Under the pieces are notes generated by a model. It had not been told where the DNA came from. It saw nothing but the letters and a program-made list of their open reading frames with translations, and searched no databases. From assembly GCA_964431035.1 (NCBI GenBank), contig CAYSIF010000044.1:1-13026 (forward strand): a DNA stretch of 13,026 bases, given 5' to 3'. The position numbers and the translations under genes are program-made. The stretch is from Methanobrevibacter_A sp964431035. GTDB taxonomy: Archaea; Methanobacteriota; Methanobacteria; Methanobacteriales; Methanobacteriaceae. This document shows, in pieces, positions 1 to 6,945 of the stretch (positions are counted from its first letter, which is position 1; the number at the start of each line of letters is the position of its first letter).

Positions 1-72
1 GTATTTAAAAAAATAAGGAAAAAAATAGAAAAAAAGTCTTAAGTTTCTAGCAGTGCATTATTAAACTTAAAT

Positions 73-80
73 TTTATATA
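73..80 (+). promoter_or_regulatory. Putative TATA box for the MNT/HEPN pair
   Basis: TTTATATA lies about 46-53 bases upstream of the nucleotidyltransferase ATG. Archaeal transcription usually starts about 25 bases downstream of the box centre, which would be near position 100 and leave a leader of roughly 25 bases containing the ribosome binding site. The background is extremely AT-rich, so chance matches are common. The rest of 1-125 holds no gene that I can see. Confidence 0.45.
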
Positions 81-84
81 CATT

Positions 85-103
85 AATAATAATAGTTATT
101 ATT
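85..103. repeat. Perfect 8-bp inverted repeat in the MNT promoter/leader
   Basis: AATAATAA (85-92) and TTATTATT (96-103) are perfect reverse complements separated by TAG. The palindrome sits just downstream of the putative TATA box and around the predicted transcription start. That is where an autorepressor operator of a toxin-antitoxin operon would be expected. It is made only of A and T in the arms, so chance occurrence is possible. Confidence 0.4.
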
Positions 104-125
104 GATATTAATTTAAAGAGGTGTT

Positions 126-437
126 ATGGATTTGAATAATAGAATAAAAATTGCAAAAAGATTTGCTGATTCTATAAACTCAGAGTATATTAAAAAAATT
201 ATTTTATTCGGATCTGTAGCAAGAAATGAAGATAAATTTGAATCAGATATTGATATACTAATTTTATCTTCATATGGAGATATTATTGAACAGTCTGTAG
301 CTATTGAATCATATAATATAATTAAAGAGTATGGTGAAATTATATCTGCACATATTATGTCTGAGGATTCTTATAATGAAAGTATTAATCATTCATTTAT
401 AAAAAATATTAATAAGGAGGGTATTATTCTTGGATGA
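126..437 (+). CDS. MNT-type nucleotidyltransferase (putative antitoxin, MntA-like)
   Basis: A small 103-residue protein of the minimal nucleotidyltransferase fold (polymerase beta superfamily). It shows G29-S30, then ten residues, then D41-I-D43, the GSX10DXD signature of MntA antitoxins. In characterised systems such proteins AMPylate a partner HEPN toxin to silence it. The two metal-binding aspartates are present. The third carboxylate expected in full-size nucleotidyltransferases is not obvious around residues 72-78 (IISAHIM), which is common in minimal versions. A GAGGTG ribosome binding site (118-123) precedes the ATG by two bases. The stop codon lies within the start of the downstream HEPN gene, so the two are translationally coupled. 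Codons are T-rich (mostly ATT for Ile), unlike the glycosyltransferase operon. The family is clear from motif and neighbour; AMPylating activity is inferred. Confidence 0.87.
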   Translation: MDLNNRIKIAKRFADSINSEYIKKIILFGSVARNEDKFESDIDILILSSYGDIIEQSVAIESYNIIKEYGEIISAHIMSEDSYNESINHSFIKNINKEGIILG

Positions 438-798
438 AATTATAGGTTATATTAATAAAGCATCTGAGAAATTAAGGGCTGCAAAGATTTTATATGATTC
501 AAAAAGTTATTCAAATTCTATTAGCATGTCTTATTATGCAATGTTTTTAGTTGCTAAAGCATTATTATTGAAAAGAGACATAGAAGCAAAAACACACTCT
601 GGGTTAAGTTATATTTTTTATAAGACATATGTTGAAACTGGAGAATTTAGTGATAGAGTTTATAGAAACTTTACAAGAGCACAAACATTAAGAGAACAAT
701 CTGATTATTCAGTTTTGGATGATATAACTCAAGATATTGCTAGAAAAAAGTTAGTGCATTGTAAAGAATTTTTTAATGAAGCTGAAAAATTTTTATAA
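430..798 (+). CDS. HEPN domain protein (putative toxin partner of MNT)
   Basis: A 122-residue all-helical protein resembling the HEPN family partnered with MNT proteins. Visible hallmarks are an N-terminal helix with A11..KLRAAKIL, the SYYAMFLVAKALLL helix (residues 34-47), a conserved His56 after the second helix, and a C-terminal R88-E-Q-S-D-Y93 segment followed by a last helix. HEPN toxins are often RNases with an R-X4-6-H motif. Here R105-KKLV-H110 fits R-X4-H in the last helix, but in this subfamily that could be coincidental. The start is TTG at 430 with GGAGGG (416-421) eight bases upstream. The nearby ATG at 434 is out of frame and stops at once. The gene overlaps the upstream MNT gene by eight bases. 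Membership of the HEPN/MNT pair is confident; toxicity is inferred. Confidence 0.85.
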   Translation: MDEIIGYINKASEKLRAAKILYDSKSYSNSISMSYYAMFLVAKALLLKRDIEAKTHSGLSYIFYKTYVETGEFSDRVYRNFTRAQTLREQSDYSVLDDITQDIARKKLVHCKEFFNEAEKFL

Positions 799-807
799 TT
801 TTTTTTT
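799..807 (+). terminator. Oligo-T terminator after the HEPN gene
   Basis: An uninterrupted run of nine T follows the HEPN stop codon immediately. U-rich tracts are the usual intrinsic terminators in Euryarchaeota. A weak inverted repeat follows (TGGAATT at 817-823 and AATTCCA at 838-844). The remaining bases up to 926 separate this gene from the convergent leuB and hold no gene that I can see. Confidence 0.5.
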
Positions 808-926
808 AATAGATATTGGAATTTATTTTTTGTCATCAATTCCATTTTGGCTTGTTTTATTGTTTTTTATCAAATAAAAGAAGTGTAAAGTGGTGGGAAA
901 AATGGTATTTGGCAGAAAAGTGTTTT

Positions 927-1910
927 TTATAGTTGTGCTTTGATTGCTTCTGCCATTTCGTCGGTGGTGCTTGTTCCGCCTAGGTCTCCTGTTACGGTTT
1001 TTCCTTCTTTTAGTACTGTTAGTATTGCGTTGTCTAGTTGTCTTGCTTTTTCTGTTTCTCCTAGGTAGTCTAGCATCATTACTGCTGATAGTAACATTGC
1101 TGTTGGGTTTGCTTTTCCTTGTCCTGCTATGTCTGGTGCTGATCCGTGTACTGGTTCGAATAGTGCTCCTTCTTCTCCTATGTTTGCGGATGGTATGAAT
1201 CCTAGTCCTCCTACTAGTCCTGCTCCTTCGTCTGATAGTATGTCTCCGAAGAGGTTGGTTGTTACTATTACTTGGAATGTTTCTGGTCTTGTTACTAGGT
1301 ACATTGCTGTTGCGTCTACGTAGTAGTCTTCTGGTTCTATTTCTGGGTATTCTTTTGCTACTTCGTAGAATATTTCTTTGAATAGGCCGTCACTTTTTTT
1401 AAGTACGTTTGCTTTGTGTACTGCGGTTACTTTGGTTCTGCCTTGTTGTTTTGCGTATTCGAATGCGTATCTTATGATTCTTTCTTCTGCTTTTCTGGTT
1501 ATTATTCTTCTTGCTATTGCTCCTTCTTCGGTGTATTCTTCTTCGTCTTGTATGTACATTCCTTCTGTGTTTTCACGTACTATCATGAAGTCGAGGTTTT
1601 CGAATTTGGATTTGCTTCCTGGGTAGGTTTTTACAGGACGTAGGTTTGCGAACATTTTCATTTCTTGTCTGATTTTCACGATTACGTCTGCTGCTGATTC
1701 TCCTGCTGCTCCGAATAGGCATGCGTCTGCATCTTTTACTTTTTGTATGGTTTCTTCTGGTAGTGCTACACCGTTTTTTTCTAGGCATTCGTCTCCTGCT
1801 TCTCCGAAGTGGTATTCGAGGTCTATGTCTAGTCCTTCTAGTACTTTTAGTGTTGCGTCCATTACTTCTTTTCCTATTCCGTCTCCTGGTATTACTGCAA
1901 TATTATACAT
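927..1910 (-). CDS. leuB: 3-isopropylmalate dehydrogenase
   Basis: NAD-dependent oxidative decarboxylase that converts 3-isopropylmalate to 2-oxoisocaproate (via 2-isopropyl-3-oxosuccinate) in leucine synthesis. The 327-residue length is typical of archaeal members. Motifs in order: GDGIG 9-13; GAAGESAADVIVKIR 67-81; NLRP 89-92; RENTEGMY 112-119 with the substrate arginine and catalytic tyrosine; HKAN 165-168 with the catalytic lysine; Asp199; NLFGDILSDE 219-228 with metal-binding Asp223 and Asp227; EPVHGSAPDIAG 252-263 for NAD binding. It is last in leuC-leuD-leuB, 26 bases after leuD, with a GAGGG site about ten bases before the ATG. Methanogens also have a paralogue, AksF (homoisocitrate dehydrogenase), for coenzyme B. 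The GAAGESAADVIVK segment matches what I recall of the LeuB-type paralogue, and the operon supports leucine, but AksF cannot be fully excluded. Confidence 0.93.
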   Translation of the reverse strand: MYNIAVIPGDGIGKEVMDATLKVLEGLDIDLEYHFGEAGDECLEKNGVALPEETIQKVKDADACLFGAAGESAADVIVKIRQEMKMFANLRPVKTYPGSKSKFENLDFMIVRENTEGMYIQDEEEYTEEGAIARRIITRKAEERIIRYAFEYAKQQGRTKVTAVHKANVLKKSDGLFKEIFYEVAKEYPEIEPEDYYVDATAMYLVTRPETFQVIVTTNLFGDILSDEGAGLVGGLGFIPSANIGEEGALFEPVHGSAPDIAGQGKANPTAMLLSAVMMLDYLGETEKARQLDNAILTVLKEGKTVTGDLGGTSTTDEMAEAIKAQL

Positions 1911-1936
1911 CTTATTTTTTCCCTCTTTTGTTTTTT

Positions 1937-2416
1937 TTATTGTTTGTTTTTTAGGTATTCTATTAGTCCGCCGCTTTCTAGGATTTCTAGCATGAATGGT
2001 GGTAGTTTTTTAAATTCGCATGTTTCTCCTTTGGAGTTGGTTATGGTTCCTTTGTCCATGTCTACTTCTATGTCGTCTCCGTTTTCTACTAGTTTTGTGA
2101 TTCCTGGTGCTTCTAGTAGTGGTACTCCTACGTTGGTTGCGTTACGGTAGAATATTCTTGCAAAGGATTCTGCTATTACTGCTCCTATTCCACATCCTTT
2201 TATTGCTATTGGTGCGTGTTCACGGGATGATCCGCATCCGAAGTTTTTTCCTCCTACTATGAAGTCTCCTTCTGTTACGTCGTCTTTGAAGTTTTCTACT
2301 AGTCCTTCCATACAGTGTTGGGATAGTCTTTCTTCGTCTGTGTAGATTAGGTATCTTCCTGGAAGTATTATGTCTGTGTCTATATCGTCTCCGAATTTCC
2401 AAACTTTTCCTTTCAT
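1937..2416 (-). CDS. leuD: 3-isopropylmalate dehydratase small subunit
   Basis: Small (swivelling) subunit of the aconitase-family isomerase that interconverts 2- and 3-isopropylmalate with LeuC. Its 159-residue length is normal for the archaeal form. Visible motifs are KFGDDIDTDIILPGRYL (7-23), GKNFGCGSSREHAP (56-69) with the substrate-contacting Ser/Arg loop, and SFARIFYRNA (84-93). The loop after PGR reads YLIY (22-25). In methanogens this loop is reported to separate isopropylmalate isomerase (YLVY-like) from homoaconitase HacB (YLRT), so this protein is called LeuD rather than HacB. AGGAGG (about 2428-2433) lies some 11 bases before the ATG. It is 28 bases downstream of leuC. Confidence 0.93.
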   Translation of the reverse strand: MKGKVWKFGDDIDTDIILPGRYLIYTDEERLSQHCMEGLVENFKDDVTEGDFIVGGKNFGCGSSREHAPIAIKGCGIGAVIAESFARIFYRNATNVGVPLLEAPGITKLVENGDDIEVDMDKGTITNSKGETCEFKKLPPFMLEILESGGLIEYLKNKQ

Positions 2417-2444
2417 TTTTATTTTTTCCTCCTTTATCTTTTTT

Positions 2445-3695
2445 TTATTCTGGGCTTGTTATTCTTCCGTTTATTGCAGATAGTGCTGCTGTTGCTGGGG
2501 ATGATAGGTATACTTGTCCTTCTGGGCTTCCTTGTCTTCCTTTGAAGTTTCTGTTTGATGTGCTTAGGCTTACTTCGTCTGGTCCTATTAGTCCTGTGTG
2601 TCCTCCGAGGCATGGTCCGCAGCATGGGTTCATTACGAGTGCTCCTGCGTCTATGAATATTCTTATTAGTCCTTCGTCTAGTGCTTGGCTGTATGTTCTT
2701 TTTGATGCTGGGTATACGAGCATTCTTGTTCCTTTTGCTACTTGGTTTCCTTTTAGTATTTTTGCTGCTTCTCTTAGGTCTGTTATTCTTCCGTTGGTAC
2801 AGGATCCTAGGAATACTTGGTCTAGTTCAACATCTACTTCGCTTGCTGGTTTTACATTGTCTACGTGGTGTGGGCATGCTACTTGTGGTGTTAGGTCGCT
2901 TACATCTATGTCTATTTTGTTTAGTGATGCTGCGTCTGAGTCTGTTTTGTATACTGTGAAGTTTTTCTTTTGTGAGTGTGTTTTTACGTATTCTAATGTT
3001 TTTTCGTCAGGTTCTATTAGTCCGGTTTTTCCTCCCATTTCTATTGCCATGTTGGAGAGTACCATACGGTCGTCCATGCTCATGTCGGTTATTGTTTGGC
3101 CTGTGAATTCACAGCTTTTGTATGTGGATCCGTCTACTCCTACTGTTCCTATGATGTGGAGGATTACGTCTTTAGATGATACGTTTTCTTTTAGTTGTCC
3201 TTCTACTTTGAATTGGTTGGTTTCTGGTACTTTGAACCATAGTTGTCCTGTTGAGAATACCATTGCCATGTCTGTGGATCCGATTCCTGTTGCGAATGTT
3301 CCGAATGCTCCGTAGGTACATGTGTGTGAGTCTGCTCCTACTGCAACTTCTCCAGGTACGATGTGTCCTAGTTCAGGTAGTACTTGGTGGCAAACTCCTT
3401 CGTTTATATCATAGAAGTTTTTTATTCCTTGTTCTTTAACGAATTTTCTCATTACTATGTGGTTGTCAGCAGAGCTTAAGGAATCAGCTGGGACTTGATG
3501 GTCAAAGGGTACTACGATTTTATCTGGGTCCCATACTTTTTCGGTTCCTATTTTTTCTAATGATTCTATAGCTAGTGGTCCGGTTAAATCGTGAACCATT
3601 GCTACATCAATGTCTGCCATTACTATTTCACCAGCTTCAACTTTTTCGTTGCCTGATGCTTTAGCTAATATTTTTTCACTCATTGTCATTGACAT
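2445..3695 (-). CDS. leuC: 3-isopropylmalate dehydratase large subunit
   Basis: Large [4Fe-4S] catalytic subunit that pairs with LeuD. It has 416 residues, the usual length of archaeal LeuC/HacA proteins. Motifs in order: VGADSHTCTYGAFGTFATG (119-137), GSCTNGR (297-303) carrying cluster ligand Cys299, NPCCGPCLGG (356-365) carrying Cys359 and Cys362, and NRNFKGRQG (381-389). All three cluster cysteines are present. The chosen ATG gives MSMTMSEKIL; GGGAGT about 11 bases upstream supports it over internal Met at 3689 and 3683. LeuC and the homoaconitase HacA are hard to tell apart by eye. The assignment rests on the YLIY loop of the adjacent small subunit and on the linked leuB. Confidence 0.92.
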   Translation of the reverse strand: MSMTMSEKILAKASGNEKVEAGEIVMADIDVAMVHDLTGPLAIESLEKIGTEKVWDPDKIVVPFDHQVPADSLSSADNHIVMRKFVKEQGIKNFYDINEGVCHQVLPELGHIVPGEVAVGADSHTCTYGAFGTFATGIGSTDMAMVFSTGQLWFKVPETNQFKVEGQLKENVSSKDVILHIIGTVGVDGSTYKSCEFTGQTITDMSMDDRMVLSNMAIEMGGKTGLIEPDEKTLEYVKTHSQKKNFTVYKTDSDAASLNKIDIDVSDLTPQVACPHHVDNVKPASEVDVELDQVFLGSCTNGRITDLREAAKILKGNQVAKGTRMLVYPASKRTYSQALDEGLIRIFIDAGALVMNPCCGPCLGGHTGLIGPDEVSLSTSNRNFKGRQGSPEGQVYLSSPATAALSAINGRITSPE

Positions 3696-3740
3696 AATTA
3701 TCTTTTACTCCCAAAAAATAAGAATAAATAAAAAATTAAA

Positions 3741-3750
3741 ATTTTATAAA
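3741..3750 (-). promoter_or_regulatory. Putative TATA box for leuCDB
   Basis: Read on the minus strand this is TTTATAAAAT, lying 46-55 bases upstream of the leuC ATG. It fits a start near 3718-3720 and a leader of about 25 bases containing the GGGAGT site. The gap between the preceding minus-strand gene and leuC is only 63 bases, so read-through from it is also possible. Confidence 0.5.
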
Positions 3751-3758
3751 AGTTTTTT

Positions 3759-5000
3759 TTATATTTGGTTTAAGTTTCCAAAGTTGTAAAATTTAATATC
3801 ATCTGGAACATTTGTTATAATATTTTTAGTGTCGAATATTACAGGATTTTTCATATTTTTTATCATGTAATCGTAGTTTAGTTCTTTGAACTGGTTATGG
3901 TCAGATAATATTAAACATAGTGATGCGTCTTTTATTGCATCTTCAAAGCTTACATAGTCCGGGTTTTGGACATGGGGGTCATGAATTGATATTTCATAAT
4001 CTTTATTTAAGTAATTTATAATTTCAAATGCTGGACTTTCACGTGTATCGTCTGTGTTTCCTTTATATGATACTCCTAGTACTGCTATTTTTTCTTTTTC
4101 TTTGTTTAGTATTCTGTTAACATAATCGGATACGAATAGTGGCATGCTTTTATTTGTATCTCTTGCTAGTTTTATGATTTTAGCAGTTTCTGGTGCTAGG
4201 GCATAGATAAAGTATGGGTCTATTGCTAGGCAGTGTCCTCCTACTCCTGGTCCTGGGCTGTGAATGTTTACACGTGGATGTTTGTTAGCTAGTTTTATAA
4301 CGTCTAGTGCGTTTACTCCTATTTCGGAGCATATTTTTGTTAGTTCGTTTGCTAGTGCTATGTTAACATCACGGAATGTGTTCTCCATACATTTGGATAG
4401 TTCTGCAGTTTTTGCTTCTGTTTTCATTAAGTCTCCTTTAACGAAAATTGAGTAGATGCTTGCTGCTTTGTCACTGCATTCTGGGGTTACTCCACCGATT
4501 ATACGATCATTATGTATTAATTCATGGATTATTCTTCCAGGTAGAACTCTTTCAGGACAATGTGCTAAGTATAAATCTTTTCCTACTGTAAAACCTTCTT
4601 TTTCGAATATTGGTTTTATTACATTATCTATTGATAATGGTGCTATGGTTGATTCTACAATAACTGTATTTCCTTTTTCTAAATGTTTTAGTATGTTGTG
4701 GCATGCTTCTATAACATAGGTTAAGTCGCAACTGTAGTTTTCTTCAATGTAAGGTGTTGGTACAGTTATTATGAAAACATCTGATTTTTCTGGTTCTAGT
4801 GATGCATGGTATAATCCTTTTTTTGTGGCATTTGTAAGTAGTTCTTTTATGCCTGGTTCTTCAATGTGGATTTGACAATTATTAAGTTTGTTAATAATGT
4901 CTTCTTCTATGTCAACTCCTAGAACTTCACATCCATTATCAGCAAAAAGAGTGGCAGTTGGAAGTCCAATATACCCTTGACCTATTACACAAATCTTCAT
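3759..5000 (-). CDS. wecC: UDP-N-acetyl-D-mannosamine dehydrogenase
   Basis: NAD-dependent four-electron oxidation of UDP-ManNAc to UDP-ManNAcA, a cytoplasmic precursor for surface glycans. Of 413 residues, the typical UDP-sugar dehydrogenase length. Motifs (numbered from ATG 5000): Rossmann GQGYIG 7-12, acidic VDIEE near 29-33, CPERVLPG 148-155, TAELSKCMENTFRD near 198-211, and GPGVGGHC 250-257 with catalytic Cys257. The GPGVGGHCLAIDP form and CPERVLPG favour the WecC/ManNAc branch over UDP-glucose dehydrogenase (Ugd). In-frame TTG at 5012 would add four residues. I prefer ATG 5000 because it gives the standard MKICVIG start and a TATA box at 5028-5037 predicts transcription starting between the two. 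No UDP-GlcNAc 2-epimerase (wecB) is visible in the window. Substrate call is by motif, not proven. Confidence 0.88.
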   Translation of the reverse strand: MKICVIGQGYIGLPTATLFADNGCEVLGVDIEEDIINKLNNCQIHIEEPGIKELLTNATKKGLYHASLEPEKSDVFIITVPTPYIEENYSCDLTYVIEACHNILKHLEKGNTVIVESTIAPLSIDNVIKPIFEKEGFTVGKDLYLAHCPERVLPGRIIHELIHNDRIIGGVTPECSDKAASIYSIFVKGDLMKTEAKTAELSKCMENTFRDVNIALANELTKICSEIGVNALDVIKLANKHPRVNIHSPGPGVGGHCLAIDPYFIYALAPETAKIIKLARDTNKSMPLFVSDYVNRILNKEKEKIAVLGVSYKGNTDDTRESPAFEIINYLNKDYEISIHDPHVQNPDYVSFEDAIKDASLCLILSDHNQFKELNYDYMIKNMKNPVIFDTKNIITNVPDDIKFYNFGNLNQI

Positions 5001-5027
5001 TTTTGATTCCAACTATAAAATTTAATG

Positions 5028-5037
5028 CTTTATATTT
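5028..5037 (-). promoter_or_regulatory. Putative TATA box for wecC
   Basis: The minus strand reads AAATATAAAG here. A start about 25 bases downstream would fall near 5006, giving a nearly leaderless transcript with ATG 5000. A second TATA-like stretch (TTATAATT on the minus strand) lies at 5043-5050. Confidence 0.4.
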
Positions 5038-5147
5038 TTTTTAATTATAAAAATTTTTCATTTAAAAAAATTTATAATAATTATAGTTTATCATTTTTTT
5101 AATAAATAATTATATGTTGTAAAATTTAGATAATAATAAATAAGAAG

Positions 5148-5155
5148 TATAAAAG
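5148..5155 (+). promoter_or_regulatory. Putative TATA box for the rhamnose/glycosyltransferase operon
   Basis: TATAAAAG is the best TATA-box match in the window, 51-58 bases upstream of the rfbD ATG. The predicted start is near 5176, leaving a leader of about 30 bases. The divergent region 5001-5205 contains this box, the wecC promoter, and homopolymer tracts. I see no gene in it. Confidence 0.55.
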
Positions 5156-5169
5156 GGAAAAAAATAATA

Positions 5170-5196
5170 TTTTTTTTTATTAAAAAAAAATTTTTT
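5170..5196. repeat. Homopolymer block T9-ATT-A9-T6 in the rfbD leader
   Basis: Nine T (5170-5178), then ATT, then nine A (5182-5190), then six T (5191-5196). The arms TTTTTTTTA (5171-5179) and TAAAAAAAA (5181-5189) are a perfect inverted repeat around one base. It covers the predicted transcription start and 5' leader of the operon. Confidence 0.6.
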
Positions 5197-5205
5197 AAGG
5201 TCTGG

Positions 5206-6051
5206 ATGAATTTGACTATGAAAATATTAATTACTGGTGCAAATGGAATGTTAGGTCATGATTTAGCTAGTGTGTTAGTTGATCATGAGTTATTTTTATT
5301 TGATTCTAAAAGTTTAGATATTACTGATAAAAATAAGGTTGAAACTGAAGTAGGTAAGGTAAAACCAGATATTGTTATAAATTCAGCAGCATTTACAGAT
5401 GTTGATGGTTGTGAAAGTCAATATGAAGCTGCTTATGATGTTAATGCAAATGGGCCACGGAATCTTGCATTAGTTTGTAAGGATTTAAATATACCTTTAC
5501 TTCATGTAAGTACGGATTATGTGTTTAAAGGAGATAAAAACACTCCTCTTGTTGAAGATGATCCTGTAGGTCCTAAAACTGCATATGGTAAAACTAAACT
5601 CGAAGGGGAAGAGTTTATAAAAGAAATACTAGATGATTATTATATTATAAGAACAGCATGGTTATATGGGCATAATGGTGCTAATTTTGTTGAAACAATG
5701 CTAAGTTTAGCAGAAAATAATACAGAATTAAATGTTGTAAATGATCAAATAGGTTCACCTACTTTCACATATGATTTAGCAGTTAAAATTAAGGAGATTA
5801 TAGAATCTGGTAAATATGGAATTTATCATGTAACAAATTCAGGTTATTGTTCATGGTATGATTTTGCATGTGAAATTTTTAAATTATCAAATATTAATAT
5901 TAAAGTAAATCCAGTAAGTACAGAAGAATTCCCAAGACCTGCTATAAGACCAAAATATTCAGTTTTAAGTAATAAGAAATTAACTGATAATGGTTTTAAA
6001 CCTTTAAGAAATTATGTTGATGCTTTAAAAAAATATTTAGAAGAGAGGTAA
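5206..6051 (+). CDS. rfbD: dTDP-4-dehydrorhamnose reductase
   Basis: Last step of dTDP-L-rhamnose synthesis: NAD(P)H reduction of dTDP-4-keto-rhamnose. It has 281 residues, the usual size. Motifs: nucleotide-binding TGANGMLG (10-17), INSAAFTDVDGCE (58-70), STDYVF (102-107), catalytic Y127-GKT-K131, IRTAWLYG, and a C-terminal RPAIRPKYSVLSNKKL segment, all characteristic of RfbD/RmlD. ATG 5206 has AAGG (5197-5200) five bases upstream. A second in-frame ATG at 5218 gives the more canonical MKILITGANG start and has GGATGA eight bases upstream, so either could be used. It is first in the operon, and its stop is seven bases before rfbA. Codon third positions are richer in T than in the downstream genes. 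Confidence 0.93.
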   Translation: MNLTMKILITGANGMLGHDLASVLVDHELFLFDSKSLDITDKNKVETEVGKVKPDIVINSAAFTDVDGCESQYEAAYDVNANGPRNLALVCKDLNIPLLHVSTDYVFKGDKNTPLVEDDPVGPKTAYGKTKLEGEEFIKEILDDYYIIRTAWLYGHNGANFVETMLSLAENNTELNVVNDQIGSPTFTYDLAVKIKEIIESGKYGIYHVTNSGYCSWYDFACEIFKLSNINIKVNPVSTEEFPRPAIRPKYSVLSNKKLTDNGFKPLRNYVDALKKYLEER

Positions 6052-6058
6052 AAAAATT

Positions 6059-6925
6059 ATGAAAGGAATAGTGCTAGCTGGAGGAAGTGGAACTCGTTTG
6101 TATCCCATTACAAAAGCAGTTTCCAAACAATTATTACCTTTATATGATAAACCAATGATTTATTATCCTATTAGTGTGTTAATGTTAGCAGGAATACGTG
6201 AAATACTTGTAATATCAACACCTAGAGACTTACCATTATACAAGGATCTTCTAGGAAGCGGTGAAGATTTCGGTGTATCATTTACCTATAAACAACAAGA
6301 AAATCCAAACGGATTAGCTGAAGCTTTTATTGTAGGTGAAGATTTTATAGGTGATGATAATGTTTGTTTAATACTTGGAGACAATGTTTTCCATGGGCAT
6401 CGTTTCACAGAAATCCTTGAAAAAGCTACAAAATTAGATGAAGGTGCAATAGTCTTTGGATATTATACTAATAATCCAGAATCCTTTGGAGTGGTGGAAT
6501 TTGATGATGAAGGAAATGTATTATCAATAGAAGAAAAACCAGAAAAACCAAAATCCAATTACATTGTTCCAGGATTATATTTCTATGATAACCAAGTAGT
6601 TGAAATAGCAAAAAATGTTAAACCATCAGAACGTGGAGAATTAGAAATAACTAGTGTAAATGAAGAATACTTAAACCGTAACCAGTTAAAAGTAGAACTA
6701 CTTGGAAGAGGAATGGCCTGGTTAGATACAGGGACACATGATGGATTACTAGAAGCAGGTAACTTCATAGAAACAGTTCAAAAAAGACAAAGCCTATACA
6801 TAGCCTGTTTAGAAGAAATAGCTTATAATAAAGGTTACATAACTAAAGAAAAACTTTTAGAATTAGCAGAACCATTAAAAAAAACTGATTATGGACAATA
6901 CTTAATTAATTTAGCACAAAAATAA
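6059..6925 (+). CDS. rfbA: Glucose-1-phosphate thymidylyltransferase
   Basis: First committed step of dTDP-rhamnose synthesis: glucose-1-phosphate plus dTTP to dTDP-glucose and pyrophosphate. The 288 residues match RmlA length. Motifs: GGSGTRLYP (8-16) nucleotide loop, SKQLLPLYDKPMIYYP (22-37), LGDN (105-108) with the metal-binding aspartate, EEKPEKPKSNYIVPGLYFYD (157-176), and GMAWLDTGTHDGLLEA near 217-232. A GAGGT ribosome binding site (6045-6049) lies in the end of rfbD, nine bases from the ATG, consistent with coupled translation. Confidence 0.96.
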   Translation: MKGIVLAGGSGTRLYPITKAVSKQLLPLYDKPMIYYPISVLMLAGIREILVISTPRDLPLYKDLLGSGEDFGVSFTYKQQENPNGLAEAFIVGEDFIGDDNVCLILGDNVFHGHRFTEILEKATKLDEGAIVFGYYTNNPESFGVVEFDDEGNVLSIEEKPEKPKSNYIVPGLYFYDNQVVEIAKNVKPSERGELEITSVNEEYLNRNQLKVELLGRGMAWLDTGTHDGLLEAGNFIETVQKRQSLYIACLEEIAYNKGYITKEKLLELAEPLKKTDYGQYLINLAQK

Positions 6926-6945
6926 TATTAAAGGAATATTTTATT

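Noticed and set aside
817..844. Inverted repeat TGGAATT/AATTCCA between HEPN and leuB as a hairpin terminator
   Set aside because: The stem is only seven pairs with a 14-base loop and is not followed by a T run on either strand. The oligo-T run at 799-807 is a better terminator candidate.
944..1198. Plus-strand open frame encoding a very Leu-rich protein opposite leuB
   Set aside because: It is the antisense shadow of a well-conserved leuB frame. The Leu/Phe-rich composition arises from reading A/C-rich codons backward, and no ribosome binding site is seen.
2542..3315. A 257-codon plus-strand open frame opposite leuC
   Set aside because: It lies wholly inside leuC in antisense, with no recognisable motifs. 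LeuC carries all its cluster cysteines and accounts for the sequence.
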